A stretch of DNA of 64,000 bases, taken from contig LJZR01000003.1 in NCBI GenBank assembly GCA_001314865.1, positions 140,463-204,462 of the forward strand. Reading direction: 5' to 3'. Source of the stretch: Phormidesmis priestleyi Ana. GTDB taxonomy: Bacteria > Cyanobacteriota > Cyanobacteriia > Phormidesmidales > Phormidesmidaceae. Of this stretch, positions 52,236-60,689 are shown piece after piece (the stretch's first letter is position 1; each line of letters begins with the position of its first letter). The notes under the pieces are model-generated. The model was not told where the DNA came from. It saw nothing but the letters and a program-made list of their open reading frames with translations, and made no database searches. Both the position numbers and the translations under genes were made by a program.

Positions 52236-53675
52236 GTGGAATTTCTAGTGCGCAACTTACGGCAATTGAGTCAACAGTTCAGTGACTTTTTTCAAGGCCA
52301 CTTTCAGGGCCGTTTTCCGAATCGTAGTGCGACAAGGCACCCAAAGAGCGGCTCCACAGCAGAATGGTTTTTGCCCTTTCTTAAGCTAGCGGCGGCGAAT
52401 ACGGCTTCTAACTTAATGGTGCCGCTGGCAGGGCTGATAGATACTGCCTTTTTAGGTCATTTAGAAGATATTCGCTACCTCAATGGGGTGGCGCTAGCGG
52501 CAATTATTTTCAATGTGATCTATTGGAGTTTTAACTTTTTTCGGATGGGGACGACTGGGCCGACGGCTCAGGCGCTTGGCCAGGCGCAGCAGCGCAATGA
52601 CGAAACTGAAGTATGGCTAATTTTGTTTCGGAATTTTCTGTTGGCGTTGGGCGTTGGGTTGGGGGTGTGGCTTATGAGAGATGCGATCGCCAACCTTAGC
52701 TTTTCGCTATTGCAGGCAAGTCCGTCGGTCAAACTGGCAGCGCTGGACTTTTATCACGGGCGAATACTGGGCGCACCCGCTGTGCTGGTGAACTTTGTGT
52801 TGCTGGGGTGGTTGCTAGGGCGAAGCCAAGGAAAGCAGGTGCTGGCGCTAGCAGTGGTGGGTAACTGTAGCAATATTGTCTTGGACTATTGGTTTATTCA
52901 GATATTGGGCTGGCGGAGCTACGGCGCAGGGCTCGCGACTGCACTCAGCCAGTACTTAATGCTGGCAGTCGGCTTGGGCCTGATATTGGCCGGCGGGGTG
53001 CCTTGGCATTTATGGCCAAAAATAAAATCGCAGTTATGGCGGCCAGCCGAGCTGAGGGCCTTGTTTGGCCTGAACTTTGACATTTTAGTGCGGACGTTTG
53101 CAATCGTGATATCTATGTCGTTATTTACCAACTTCAGCTCGGGTATGGGCGATACCGTGCTAGGCGTAAACACGCTGCTATTGCAAATTGTGCTGATGTC
53201 GGCGCACTTTATGGATGGCGTTGCGCTGGCGGTAGAAAGCTATGCTGGCAACTTTTATGGGCGGCGGGCTTGGAATGATTTGTCCCGGCTGCTGCTGCTG
53301 GGTGCGGCAGGTAGTGTGATATTGGGAGTAGCGATCGCCCTGACAGTTGTCATGTGGCCCAAGTCGTTGTTTGGCTTGCTCACCAGTCACCGCAGTTTGC
53401 TCAGTCAGGTACCGCAATATGCGGTTTGGCTGATTCCAGTGTTGGGGTTAGGGGGGGCTGCTTTCACTTTAGATGGCTATTTTTTAGGACTCACCGCTGG
53501 GCGAACATTACGCAATGCAACGCTTTTGGCTGCGTTCGTTGGCTTTTTACCGCTAGCGCTGATTGCTAGCAACCTCCAAAGCCCTCACTTACTGTGGCTA
53601 GCTTTAGCTGGGCTCATGGCAATGCGAGTGGTTACTTTAGCTGGGCAGGTGCCAAAAACCCTACAAGGCCGATAG
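52236..53675 (+). CDS. MATE family efflux transporter
   Basis: 479 residues with twelve predicted helices and an N-terminal polar tail of ~45 residues. Typical MATE features are MVPLAGLIDTAFLGHL near helix 1 and VGNCSNIVLDYWFIQ in the middle. DinF-like branch, probably Na+- or H+-driven drug/metabolite export. The start codon is a GTG; a later start near residue 40 is possible. Confidence 0.9.
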   Translation: MEFLVRNLRQLSQQFSDFFQGHFQGRFPNRSATRHPKSGSTAEWFLPFLKLAAANTASNLMVPLAGLIDTAFLGHLEDIRYLNGVALAAIIFNVIYWSFNFFRMGTTGPTAQALGQAQQRNDETEVWLILFRNFLLALGVGLGVWLMRDAIANLSFSLLQASPSVKLAALDFYHGRILGAPAVLVNFVLLGWLLGRSQGKQVLALAVVGNCSNIVLDYWFIQILGWRSYGAGLATALSQYLMLAVGLGLILAGGVPWHLWPKIKSQLWRPAELRALFGLNFDILVRTFAIVISMSLFTNFSSGMGDTVLGVNTLLLQIVLMSAHFMDGVALAVESYAGNFYGRRAWNDLSRLLLLGAAGSVILGVAIALTVVMWPKSLFGLLTSHRSLLSQVPQYAVWLIPVLGLGGAAFTLDGYFLGLTAGRTLRNATLLAAFVGFLPLALIASNLQSPHLLWLALAGLMAMRVVTLAGQVPKTLQGR

Positions 53676-53691
53676 AAAAGCACCTAAAAAA

Positions 53692-53730
53692 ATCCAAAAA
53701 AAAACGATGACTGCCAAAGGCGTCATCGTT
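53692..53730 (-). terminator. Strong rho-independent terminator
   Basis: On the minus strand AACGATGAC-GCC pairs with GGC-GTCATCGTT (loop TTT, one bulge), followed by nine T. It ends the minus-strand gene at 53823. Confidence 0.85.
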
Positions 53731-53811
53731 GGTGGTCGTTAGTCATCGTTGGCAGTGAGTTGATTACCCAATCTCGCTCTCGGACTGGCTAGCCAAATAT
53801 CTGGCCAATAT

Positions 53812-53835
53812 TATTTGTTGATCTATTTTTTGATC
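53812..53835. repeat. 12-bp tandem repeat x2 over a stop codon
   Basis: TATTTGTTGATC and TATTTTTTGATC. The stop of the minus-strand gene (53825-53823) spans the junction. Confidence 0.8.
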
Positions 53836-54227
53836 TCTTTGGCCATATTGCGGAACATATCCATGTCGCTACCGGCTGGCTTACGACGTGGCTTTGCTGC
53901 AGAAGCTGGCGCTGGGCTACTAGACGCGCTACTAGACGCGCTAGAAGCTGGCGTACTTATCGTTGCAAAGGAAGATTGATTCGAAGTAAAACCGCCGTTA
54001 TTGTCAGCAATCTCAGCTGCGGACATGGCAGAGATTTGACGAACGCTCTCTAGATGCTTCTCTTCTCCCTTCTTTTTGGCAAAGGTTCGTTTGACTGTCT
54101 TGGCAGAGCGCATGTATTCGATGTTGCCAAAGCTCTTGGCGTCATCGTCATTGAGGTAAAAAGCTTGCTTCGGTGCCGTATCGTCTTTGGGTGCGCCTTT
54201 ACCAAAGATGAATTCCAAAATTCCCAT
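53823..54227 (-). CDS. Conserved cyanobacterial hypothetical protein
   Basis: 134 residues. A conserved-looking N-terminal half (AFYLNDDDAKSFGNIEYMRSAKTVKRTFAKK) and a Ser/Ala/Pro-rich, disordered stretch (~90-120) ending in a short amphipathic helix (DMDMFRNMAKEIKK). No known domain, but a small protein of this form recurs in cyanobacteria as I remember it. Isolated unit with its own terminator. Confidence 0.72.
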   Translation of the reverse strand: MGILEFIFGKGAPKDDTAPKQAFYLNDDDAKSFGNIEYMRSAKTVKRTFAKKKGEEKHLESVRQISAMSAAEIADNNGGFTSNQSSFATISTPASSASSSASSSPAPASAAKPRRKPAGSDMDMFRNMAKEIKK

Positions 54228-54372
54228 CGTTCTCCTAACTAATCGCTGAATGAACCATATATTTATCTATATTAACTTTCATTTACTTTATTAGAAAGCT
54301 AATTTTGTGAGAAGTTTGATCAAACTTTGATTAAAAGAAGAAAAACGAACTGTTTTCAGGGCAGCTGATTGT

Positions 54373-54442
54373 GACTTGTGAGTCCAGACTTGTGAGTCCA
54401 GACTTGTGAGTCCAGACTTGTGAGTCCAGACTTGTGAGTCCA
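54373..54442. repeat. 14-bp tandem repeat x5, palindromic units
   Basis: Five exact copies of GACTTGTGAGTCCA. Each unit is itself a small inverted repeat (GACT-TGTG-AGTC). It lies 37 bp beyond the DUF3181 stop. The minus-strand open frame through it is not a gene. Confidence 0.95.
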
Positions 54443-54462
54443 AGGGCTGGGTTTTCTTCAAA

Positions 54463-54488
54463 TAACTAGAGTTTGTAGCTAGAGTTTG
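54463..54488. repeat. 13-bp tandem repeat x2 over the DUF3181 stop codon
   Basis: TAACTAGAGTTTG and TAGCTAGAGTTTG. The minus-strand stop (54481-54479) is in the second copy. Confidence 0.85.
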
Positions 54489-54787
54489 CGTTGATACTCT
54501 TCGAGTAAATCGATTAGGTTCACCTGACACTGCATGGGGAGAAGATCTGAGAGTGGCAGGGTTTTGCGTCCGCCGCCGAGTTTGATAGGAATGTCTCTAA
54601 GCACTTGAATAACGCCCTCTTCAGAAATTTTGTTGGCACTTACCATGGGCAAGAGCCTTTCAGCGAGAGGGGTATGGAGGTTGGCAACGCCTAAATATAA
54701 ATGCCATTTGGCGATGTCCATATAGATGTTTTCGCCAATTTCGGCTGCGAGGGCTTCCAAGGTTTCTGCCGAGGCTGATGATGCCAT
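54479..54787 (-). CDS. DUF3181 family protein
   Basis: 102 residues, helical. ALAAEIGENIYMDIAKWHLYLGVANLHTPLAERLLP and the ILGGG-like IKLGGGRKTLPLSDLLP stretch match the cyanobacterial DUF3181 family. Function unknown. Soluble; isolated gene. Confidence 0.82.
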   Translation of the reverse strand: MASSASAETLEALAAEIGENIYMDIAKWHLYLGVANLHTPLAERLLPMVSANKISEEGVIQVLRDIPIKLGGGRKTLPLSDLLPMQCQVNLIDLLEEYQRKL

Positions 54788-54919
54788 GCTGCTATCCTCC
54801 GTAATTTGGTTTTTTAGTTAGAAAAATGGAGCTGATACTGCCAGATTTACAGGGATGGCCAAGGAACTGTCTACTATCTAAAGGGCTGTTCTAAAGGGCT
54901 GTTTAGAGTAGGCAGCGGG

Positions 54920-55183
54920 TTACTTACCTATGTCTATTTCTTTGGGAGAGTAGTCGGCGATCGCAAACACATAAATCGCATGAACGACCAAAATGCCCAG
55001 CATCGTAAATGTGACGGTTTTAGCAAGCGGCAAAGAGCCGGGGTTGATAGTGTTAAAAAACCAGATGCTGGAGTTTACCAGTGCGAACCCGGCAACATGC
55101 ACCGCAAAATTGATGCGATCTTCGAGCCTTTTTAGAGGTGGGTCGTTAGCGGGGTCGGGCTGGCGCGGCCACTTTGGAGGCAT
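54920..55183 (-). CDS. Small 2TM-domain membrane protein
   Basis: 87 residues. A proline-rich start is followed by LKRLEDRINFAVHVAGFALVNSSIWFF (helix 1) and TVTFTMLGILVVHAIYVFAI (helix 2). It matches the bacterial 2TM-domain family. It may pair with other membrane proteins; function unknown. Confidence 0.78.
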   Translation of the reverse strand: MPPKWPRQPDPANDPPLKRLEDRINFAVHVAGFALVNSSIWFFNTINPGSLPLAKTVTFTMLGILVVHAIYVFAIADYSPKEIDIGK

Positions 55184-55243
55184 AAGAGAATTCTTGAGAA
55201 AAACGATGTTTTTTCATTGTAAGGGGAATCGCTGACAGGCGTG

Positions 55244-55281
55244 GAGGATTCTAATGGGGATTCTATTCGAGGGTCTAATCG
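55244..55281. repeat. 12-13-bp degenerate repeat x3 over the moaC stop codon
   Basis: GAGGATTCTAATG, GGGATTCTATTCG and AGGGTCTAATCG. The moaC stop (55277-55275) is in the third copy. Confidence 0.6.
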
Positions 55282-55790
55282 GGCTTATGCCAATGGCCAG
55301 ACTTGCCGCCAATTTTTTCCAGCAGCTGAATGTTGCTAATCTGCATTGTTTTTTCGAGGGCTTTTGCCATGTCATATAAGGTAAGAGCCGCGACAGACAC
55401 AGCAGTGAGCGCCTCCATTTCTACACCAGTTTCGGACTTGGTTTTGACAATTGCCTGAATCCGGTAGCCCGGTAAGGTTGCATCGGGTTCTAGGATGACC
55501 TCAATTTTTTTGAGCGGTAGGGGATGGCATAGCGGGATGAGCTGCGCAGTTTGCTTTGCGGCCATAATGCCTGCGAGTCTGGCGGTGCCGATGACATCGC
55601 CCTTCGGTACGTTGCCTGCCTGGATGGCGGCTAGCGTTTCGGGCTGCATGATAACGGTACCGATAGCGATCGCCTGTCGAACTGTCACGTCTTTCGCCGA
55701 AACATCCACCATTTGAGCTTGGCCCTGACTGTCTAGGTGGGTGAGTGCTAGGTGAGGGAGCGACTCAGCGGGGTTGCCAGTAGTACTCAT
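55275..55790 (-). CDS. moaC: Cyclic pyranopterin monophosphate synthase
   Basis: 171 residues from the ATG at 55790. [16 protein letters not shown] and [24 protein letters not shown] are the conserved active-site segments, with the catalytic Lys and His residues. It catalyses the second half of the first molybdenum-cofactor step, after MoaA, which is not in this window. The cofactor would serve the YdeP-like enzyme and nitrate reductase. A longer start at 55838 is unlikely. Confidence 0.95.
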   Translation of the reverse strand: MSTTGNPAESLPHLALTHLDSQGQAQMVDVSAKDVTVRQAIAIGTVIMQPETLAAIQAGNVPKGDVIGTARLAGIMAAKQTAQLIPLCHPLPLKKIEVILEPDATLPGYRIQAIVKTKSETGVEMEALTAVSVAALTLYDMAKALEKTMQISNIQLLEKIGGKSGHWHKPD

Positions 55791-55876
55791 AAAAAAAATG
55801 TTATCTGAGGTGAAGTATTTTTTGAGATGCACACACAAGTAGTGTGTTAATATTAAAGCCCCGTAAGGGACTACGC

Positions 55877-55950
55877 GGGCCTGTAGCTCAGTGGACTAGA
55901 GCACGTGGCTACGGACTACGGTGTCGGGAGTTCGAATCTCTCCAGGCTCG
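55877..55950 (+). tRNA. tRNA-Arg (anticodon ACG)
   Basis: Complete cloverleaf: acceptor GGGCCTG/CAGGCTC (one G-U pair), D-arm GCTC/GAGC, anticodon stem CGTGG/CTACG with loop CTACGGA giving anticodon ACG, T-arm GGGAG/CTCTC with TTCGAAT, discriminator G950. The 3' CCA is not encoded. A34 is expected to be edited to inosine by TadA so that CGU, CGC and CGA are read. Confidence 0.95.
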
Positions 55951-55953
55951 CTT

Positions 55954-55994
55954 AAAAAAGGACGTTGTACAAGCTATGTACAACGTCCTTTTTT
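55954..55994 (+). terminator. Bidirectional terminator
   Basis: An uninterrupted hairpin (A run, GGACGTTGTACA, 5-nt loop, TGTACAACGTCC, T run), serving the tRNA on the plus strand and the MFS gene on the minus strand. Confidence 0.9.
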
Positions 55995-56097
55995 CATGGG
56001 TATTGTTCAAATAGATAGCTTTAACGTTGGATACTATTGGATTCAGGAGATATCGTTTCCCTAACCAACGCTTCAACGCTTCATGCTTCCAACCAGC

Positions 56098-57465
56098 CTA
56101 GCTTTTGATGGCATATACATCTCTGCCGCCGTTGAGCGCAAAGCGGATTGAGTGGGGGAGATCTTTACTAGAGTGGGTGATGAAGATGATCAGGCCCAGT
56201 AGGGTCATACAGCCCGCTAAGGCAAAGACAAGACTGTAGCTGCCGCTAAGGTCGGCAATGCGACCCATGACGGGGCCAGCTAAAGCAATGCCCAAGTCAA
56301 AACCGGTGAGACAGAGGCCAAAAGTAATCCCCCGCTGACCAGGGCGGGATCGATCGGTCATGAGAGCGGAGATGATGGGAATGGTTGTACCGCTGCCTGC
56401 ACCCTGAAAGGCTCCGGAGAGCAGTAGCATTTGAGGGCTATTGCTGAAGCACAGGGTCACCATTGATAGCGTGTAGAAAATGAGTCCCAAACTGATAAAA
56501 CGGCCTCGTCCGAGCTGATCGCTAGCAGTGCCCGTAAAAGTTCGGATAGAGAAGGACGCTACCGCACTCACTGTAAAGACTAGACCAATATTAATATCCC
56601 AGCCCATTTCGGTCACATACAGTGGCATAAAGGTCACCATAGATCCAAATGCCGTGCCGACCATGAAGAGTATGAGCGCAGGAATACGAATAGGCGGAGT
56701 GAATAGCAATCGCCAGAACAGTGGCTTTTTGGGAGGGTTTGCTGATTCATTGACGAATTCATTGACTGAGTGACTAATGGAATCAGAAGAAGGGATGAGA
56801 TTGGGCGAAGACGCATTATTAACCGCATGATCAACCGGCGGACGCGGAGGCTCCTGGCTCATCAGCACTAGGAGCGCGCCCACCGATCCCATGGCGGTCA
56901 TGGTGAGAAATGCCAGCGTAAAGCTGCTGCTCAAATAGCCGCCTAGCGCAGGCCCCATAGCCATTCCCGTAGGGCCGGCTAAACTCATAAAACTAATCAG
57001 TTCACCGCGATTTTGAGGCGGGGCCATATCGGCTACAGCTGCGGTATAAGCGGTCGAAAAAGCCGCTACGCTCAGGCCATGAAAGGCACGAACAAATGCC
57101 AACAAAAGCACTGATGAGTTGATTACCCAACCGAAGATAGGCAGCGTTAGGGATTGCGTAGGGACTTGACCCGCAGCCAAGTAAAAAACAGGTGCCAGGG
57201 CAATTACACTAAGACCAATGATCAGCGCAGGTTTGCGGCCTTTTTTGTCTGTGAATACAGACATTTTGGGCCTAAACAAGAGCAGCCCAGCGGCAAAAGA
57301 GGCCATTACCCAGCCCACTTCGCTGTTGCTAGCCTCAAAGCTTTTGATGTATAGCGTGAGGTTGGGCAGTATGCCCGCAAGTCCGCCCCAAAAGCAAAGA
57401 GAGGCTCCAAAAAAGATGATTAGGTTACGCCTTAGCGCTGGCTCGAATGTTAAAAAAAGTCTCAC
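56098..57465 (-). CDS. MFS transporter
   Basis: 455 residues with twelve helices. The loop-2 motif is FTDKKGRKPALIIG and the central loop is long (~60 residues, with Ser/Asn-rich low complexity from a 12-bp repeat near 56745). SDQLGRGRF marks the second half. Member of the drug:H+ antiporter-like group; substrate unknown. Start codons of this gene and DUF1643 face each other and nearly overlap. Confidence 0.88.
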   Translation of the reverse strand: MRLFLTFEPALRRNLIIFFGASLCFWGGLAGILPNLTLYIKSFEASNSEVGWVMASFAAGLLLFRPKMSVFTDKKGRKPALIIGLSVIALAPVFYLAAGQVPTQSLTLPIFGWVINSSVLLLAFVRAFHGLSVAAFSTAYTAAVADMAPPQNRGELISFMSLAGPTGMAMGPALGGYLSSSFTLAFLTMTAMGSVGALLVLMSQEPPRPPVDHAVNNASSPNLIPSSDSISHSVNEFVNESANPPKKPLFWRLLFTPPIRIPALILFMVGTAFGSMVTFMPLYVTEMGWDINIGLVFTVSAVASFSIRTFTGTASDQLGRGRFISLGLIFYTLSMVTLCFSNSPQMLLLSGAFQGAGSGTTIPIISALMTDRSRPGQRGITFGLCLTGFDLGIALAGPVMGRIADLSGSYSLVFALAGCMTLLGLIIFITHSSKDLPHSIRFALNGGRDVYAIKS

Positions 57466-57491
57466 GGGATGTCTCTCAACAAGAAATAAAA

Positions 57492-58115
57492 ATGCTTGAT
57501 AGCGCAGGCACCTTGCGGGAGGACGGCCTTGAAAGAACAGCCATATTTGATGTCACTGGTCAGTATCGCTATCAGCTAGGGCGACGCTGGCGATCGCACG
57601 GCCCTACGGTGGTGTTTATAATGCTCAATCCCAGTCGTGCGGATGCTATCTGCGATGATCCGACGCTCAGGGCGTGCATGCAGTTTGCTCAGCGTTGGGA
57701 GTATGCTGCGCTGACGGTCGTTAATTTGTTTGGCTACCGTACGCCGTACCCCAATGAGTTGAAGCGGGTAATCGATCCAGTTGGGCCTGACAATGATCAC
57801 TATGTAATGGAGGCGGTCGGTAGGGCGCAGCGGGTGGTTTTAGCTTGGGGAAACGGGGGTGCGCTACAAAGGCGCGATCGCACGATTCTCAATAGCCTAA
57901 AATCTTACCAGGCCAAGCTTAGCTACCTGCGGCTTAACCGGTCAGGCCAACCTTGCCATCCGCTATACGTAAAGCGGGATACGCCACTGAGCCTCTATCC
58001 TAGCGATACTATCCCAGCGATACCCACTGACTCGGAGAATGCGACGAACTATCCGCGACCCTGCCAGATTCGCCCGCAACCGTTGTCAGCACCCAGTGCC
58101 GGATCAGTGCGTTGA
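57492..58115 (+). CDS. DUF1643 family protein
   Basis: 207 residues from the ATG at 57492. The conserved core VVFIMLNPSRADAICDDPTLRACMQFAQRWEY, VVNLFGYRTPYPNEL and AWGNGG define DUF1643, a family of unknown function also seen on mobile elements. Homologues end near HPLYVKRDTPLSLYP; here about 40 more residues follow, antisense to the 3' end of the convergent hydrolase (overlap 58009-58115). That tail carries two 14-bp tandem copies. Confidence 0.83.
   Translation: MLDSAGTLREDGLERTAIFDVTGQYRYQLGRRWRSHGPTVVFIMLNPSRADAICDDPTLRACMQFAQRWEYAALTVVNLFGYRTPYPNELKRVIDPVGPDNDHYVMEAVGRAQRVVLAWGNGGALQRRDRTILNSLKSYQAKLSYLRLNRSGQPCHPLYVKRDTPLSLYPSDTIPAIPTDSENATNYPRPCQIRPQPLSAPSAGSVR
57995..58022. repeat. 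14-bp tandem repeat x2 over a stop codon
   Basis: CTATCCTAGCGATA and CTATCCCAGCGATA. The stop of the minus-strand hydrolase (58011-58009) is in the second copy; the same bases code for the DUF1643 tail on the plus strand. Confidence 0.85.
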
Positions 58116-59073
58116 CTTCGGTCGGCGCATCGTCGTGAGGGCAGTGGCCTGCATTGAGATGGTGCTCTTCTAGAGCGGTGTAATGCTTTTGAAACAAAGC
58201 ACCGCGAGCATAGGTATCCATCCAGGGATCGGCATCGCCCCAAATCAGTAAAAGAGGGCACCTCATCTGGCTCAGCAGCGTATCAACATATTCGCCTCGC
58301 TCAGCTTTGAACAGCGCAGCAAAGGCAGCCGGTGCTTCAGGATCAGTGGCGGGCCGATAAATGTCTTCAATGAGCTGATCGGTCACTTCCGACTTATTCA
58401 CATACACCTGCTCTAGGGTTTTGCGAATGTAGGCGCGGTTGCGCACGAATTGAAAAATGACCCAGCTAGGCACCGGTGAGAGAACAACAGTTTTAATGAG
58501 CTGCGCGATCGCTGCTTGAAAAGGATTTTGGGTCGATTCGGTTTGCTGCTCGCTAAAAGAACCGACACCATTGAGCATACCAACCCCCACCACGGCATCT
58601 GAACGAGTAGCCCCGGCAAATAGGCTGCTATAGCCGCCGATAGAGTTACCCACCACCACCGCAGGACGGCCAATAACATCTGTAATAAATTCAGCAATTT
58701 GATCGCGCCACAGCGCTGAACTGTAGCCGCTACTCGGCTTGGAAGATCGGCCAAACCCCACAAGATCTAGCGCATACACCTCAAAATCGGCTTGCAGTTC
58801 GGCAATATTTTTGCGCCAGTGGTCAGTAGAAGCCCCAAAGCCGTGAATGAACAGCAGAGGTGGCCTTTGGTTGCGAGCCGGCTCGGTTAGGATCTCAGGA
58901 TTATTAGGATTGTCAAGCTTATTCGAATGGTCAAGCTTGTCAGTGACTTCGGATATTGCAGTGGCGCTGCCTGCTTGCACGTAATGCACACGATAGCCGC
59001 GCCACTGCCAGTAAGCTCCGTTAGCAGCGGCGGGTACGACGGGGAGAGCCGTTGGACTGGCGGTAGCGATCAT
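58009..59073 (-). CDS. Alpha/beta fold hydrolase
   Basis: 354 residues. Oxyanion motif HGFGAST, nucleophile Ser in VGNSIGGYSSL, Asp in WGDADPWM and His in NAGHCPHDD. It resembles the cyanobacterial/plastid branch linked to pheophytinase-like or carotenoid-ester hydrolases, but the substrate is not known. An insert (~res 40-60, with LDHSNKLDNPNNPE) is coded by a 15-bp duplication. The C-terminal ~20 residues overlap the DUF1643 gene antisense. Confidence 0.88.
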   Translation of the reverse strand: MIATASPTALPVVPAAANGAYWQWRGYRVHYVQAGSATAISEVTDKLDHSNKLDNPNNPEILTEPARNQRPPLLFIHGFGASTDHWRKNIAELQADFEVYALDLVGFGRSSKPSSGYSSALWRDQIAEFITDVIGRPAVVVGNSIGGYSSLFAGATRSDAVVGVGMLNGVGSFSEQQTESTQNPFQAAIAQLIKTVVLSPVPSWVIFQFVRNRAYIRKTLEQVYVNKSEVTDQLIEDIYRPATDPEAPAAFAALFKAERGEYVDTLLSQMRCPLLLIWGDADPWMDTYARGALFQKHYTALEEHHLNAGHCPHDDAPTEVNALIRHWVLTTVAGESGRVADSSSHSPSQWVSLG

Positions 59074-59221
59074 ATCAATTGTGAAGAAAAGTAAACATCT
59101 CCTGCTAGTCTATCGCGGCTAGCTAGGCGCATCACGACAAAAAAGGGATACATAAACGGTTTTTAAGGTATAAATTGCTATCGATAGGCGGCTGACCTCG
59201 CTAAAGTATTAGGTAAAAAAG

Positions 59222-60649
59222 ATGACGCTATCGCCCTGGCGATCTAAAAAAAGCCGCTCGAAAGTGACTGGATTTGAACGATTGATGGCCGCGATCGCTC
59301 TCCTCAATTTGATCCTTGTCCTACTGGACATGAGCTACATTCGCTTTCGCGACTTGTATTTCCAAGTGGCTCCTGCGGCTACGGTTTGGTACGGCGAGCG
59401 GTTCAAAGGCATCGAGCCTGAGCGCACCACCGTTGAATACCTCTCTTTAGTGGCTGCTTTAGAACAAGAAATCGCCGACCGTCCGAGCGCCGATCTAACC
59501 CGCCCTGCCGTCACCAACCTGCTTGAGCAGCTGCGAGCCCAAAGCATCACCTTGATCGACGAAAACCCCTTTGCAGTCGCCGGGAAATCTGGCACGTTAG
59601 AGCGAATTAAGAACCTGATGCGCGATCGCATGATGGATACCTCTGCCAAACAAGCCTTCAGCCAGTTTTGGGACAGCCCAAATTTGAGTGCGGCGAGTGT
59701 CCGTGAAGAACTCGCCTTCTTCGACGAGCAAATCCGGCCGCTGATGGAAACCAATTACTTTCGAGGTATCAGCGAGAGCGGCTATCCTATCGATCAATTT
59801 TGGCTAATCGATATTTGGTTTATGGCGCTGTTTGCCGCTGAATTTTTGGCGCGTACCTACGTGATGAGTCGCCGCTATCCCAGCACCACCTGGTTAGATG
59901 CCATGCTGTGGCGCATCTACGATGTCCCTTTATTCATCGGATTTTGGCGTTGGTTAAGGGTCATTCCTGTCACCATCAGACTGCATCAGGCAAAACTGAT
60001 TAATTTAGAACCCGCTCGCAATCGTATCAGCAGAGCACTCGTGAGCCAGTTTGCGGTAGAGCTGACTGAAATTGTGCTGCTGCGGGGGATCGATCAGCTA
60101 CAGCGAGTGGTGCAAGAGGGCGATGTGAGACAAATGCTAAAAGCCGCTAGCAAGCGTCGGTATGTGGACATCAACGGTGTAGATGAGGTTCAAACCATCG
60201 CCAAGCATCTGTCAGACCTCTTGGTATATCAGGTTTTACCCAAAACTAAACCTGAACTAGACGCCCTCTTGCAACACAGCGTAGTTGGGGCATTGCAGCA
60301 GGCACCCGCCTACCAAGGACTCAAGTTCATGCCAGGATTCGATGGCCTCTCGGCGCAAATTTCGCATCAGGTCGTATCAGAGCTGTCTAAAACGCTGACG
60401 ACTACCCTGCAAGAAGCCTTAGCTGATGAAAAAGGCGCAGCGCTCACCAGTCGGCTAATCGCCAGCTTCACGGAGCATCTGCAAGCGGCCATACAGAACG
60501 CCGACACGCTCGATGAAGTTCGTAGCCTGATTGTCGATTTGCTAGAAGAAATCAAAATTAACTATGTAGAAGGCATTGCGGCTGAAGATGTCGATCAAAT
60601 GCAGGCGACGCGCTATCGGCTGTACGGTGCAACGCAGCGCAGCCGTTAG
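59222..60649 (+). CDS. Membrane protein with voltage-sensor-like segment
   Basis: 475 residues. Helix 1 at ~20-38 (LMAAIALLNLILVLLDM), an extracytoplasmic stretch of ~150 residues, helix 2 at ~193-213 (LIDIWFMALFAAEFLARTYVM) and helix 3 at ~235-252 (VPLFIGFWRWLRVIPVTIRL), then ~220 soluble residues, helical. The EFLARTY and WRWLRVIPVTIRLHQ segments look like S3-S4 of voltage-gated channels, but no pore helix is visible. I do not recognise a named family. Likely conserved in cyanobacteria. Confidence 0.72.
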   Translation: MTLSPWRSKKSRSKVTGFERLMAAIALLNLILVLLDMSYIRFRDLYFQVAPAATVWYGERFKGIEPERTTVEYLSLVAALEQEIADRPSADLTRPAVTNLLEQLRAQSITLIDENPFAVAGKSGTLERIKNLMRDRMMDTSAKQAFSQFWDSPNLSAASVREELAFFDEQIRPLMETNYFRGISESGYPIDQFWLIDIWFMALFAAEFLARTYVMSRRYPSTTWLDAMLWRIYDVPLFIGFWRWLRVIPVTIRLHQAKLINLEPARNRISRALVSQFAVELTEIVLLRGIDQLQRVVQEGDVRQMLKAASKRRYVDINGVDEVQTIAKHLSDLLVYQVLPKTKPELDALLQHSVVGALQQAPAYQGLKFMPGFDGLSAQISHQVVSELSKTLTTTLQEALADEKGAALTSRLIASFTEHLQAAIQNADTLDEVRSLIVDLLEEIKINYVEGIAAEDVDQMQATRYRLYGATQRSR

Positions 60650-60676
60650 GCACAGGTAGAAAAAATCAGAACTGAT

Positions 60677-60682
60677 TAGATT
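60677..60682 (+). promoter_or_regulatory. Possible -10 element of the structured RNA
   Basis: TAGATT, placing a start near 60690, six bases before the closing stem of the RNA fold. No convincing -35 element. Confidence 0.4.
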
Positions 60683-60689
60683 GGGATCA

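Noticed and set aside
54373-54442. CRISPR array
   Set aside because: Units are 14 bp and directly adjacent, with no spacers and no cas genes; a plain tandem repeat.
54291-54530. 79-codon minus-strand frame with repeated SQVWTHKSGLT residues
   Set aside because: It is the translation of the 14-bp array and overlaps the end of DUF3181 in another frame; no conserved sequence.
58009-58115. Programmed overlap as a toxin-antitoxin or antisense control unit
   Set aside because: The overlap is better explained by a short tandem duplication that extended a frame; neither product looks like a toxin.
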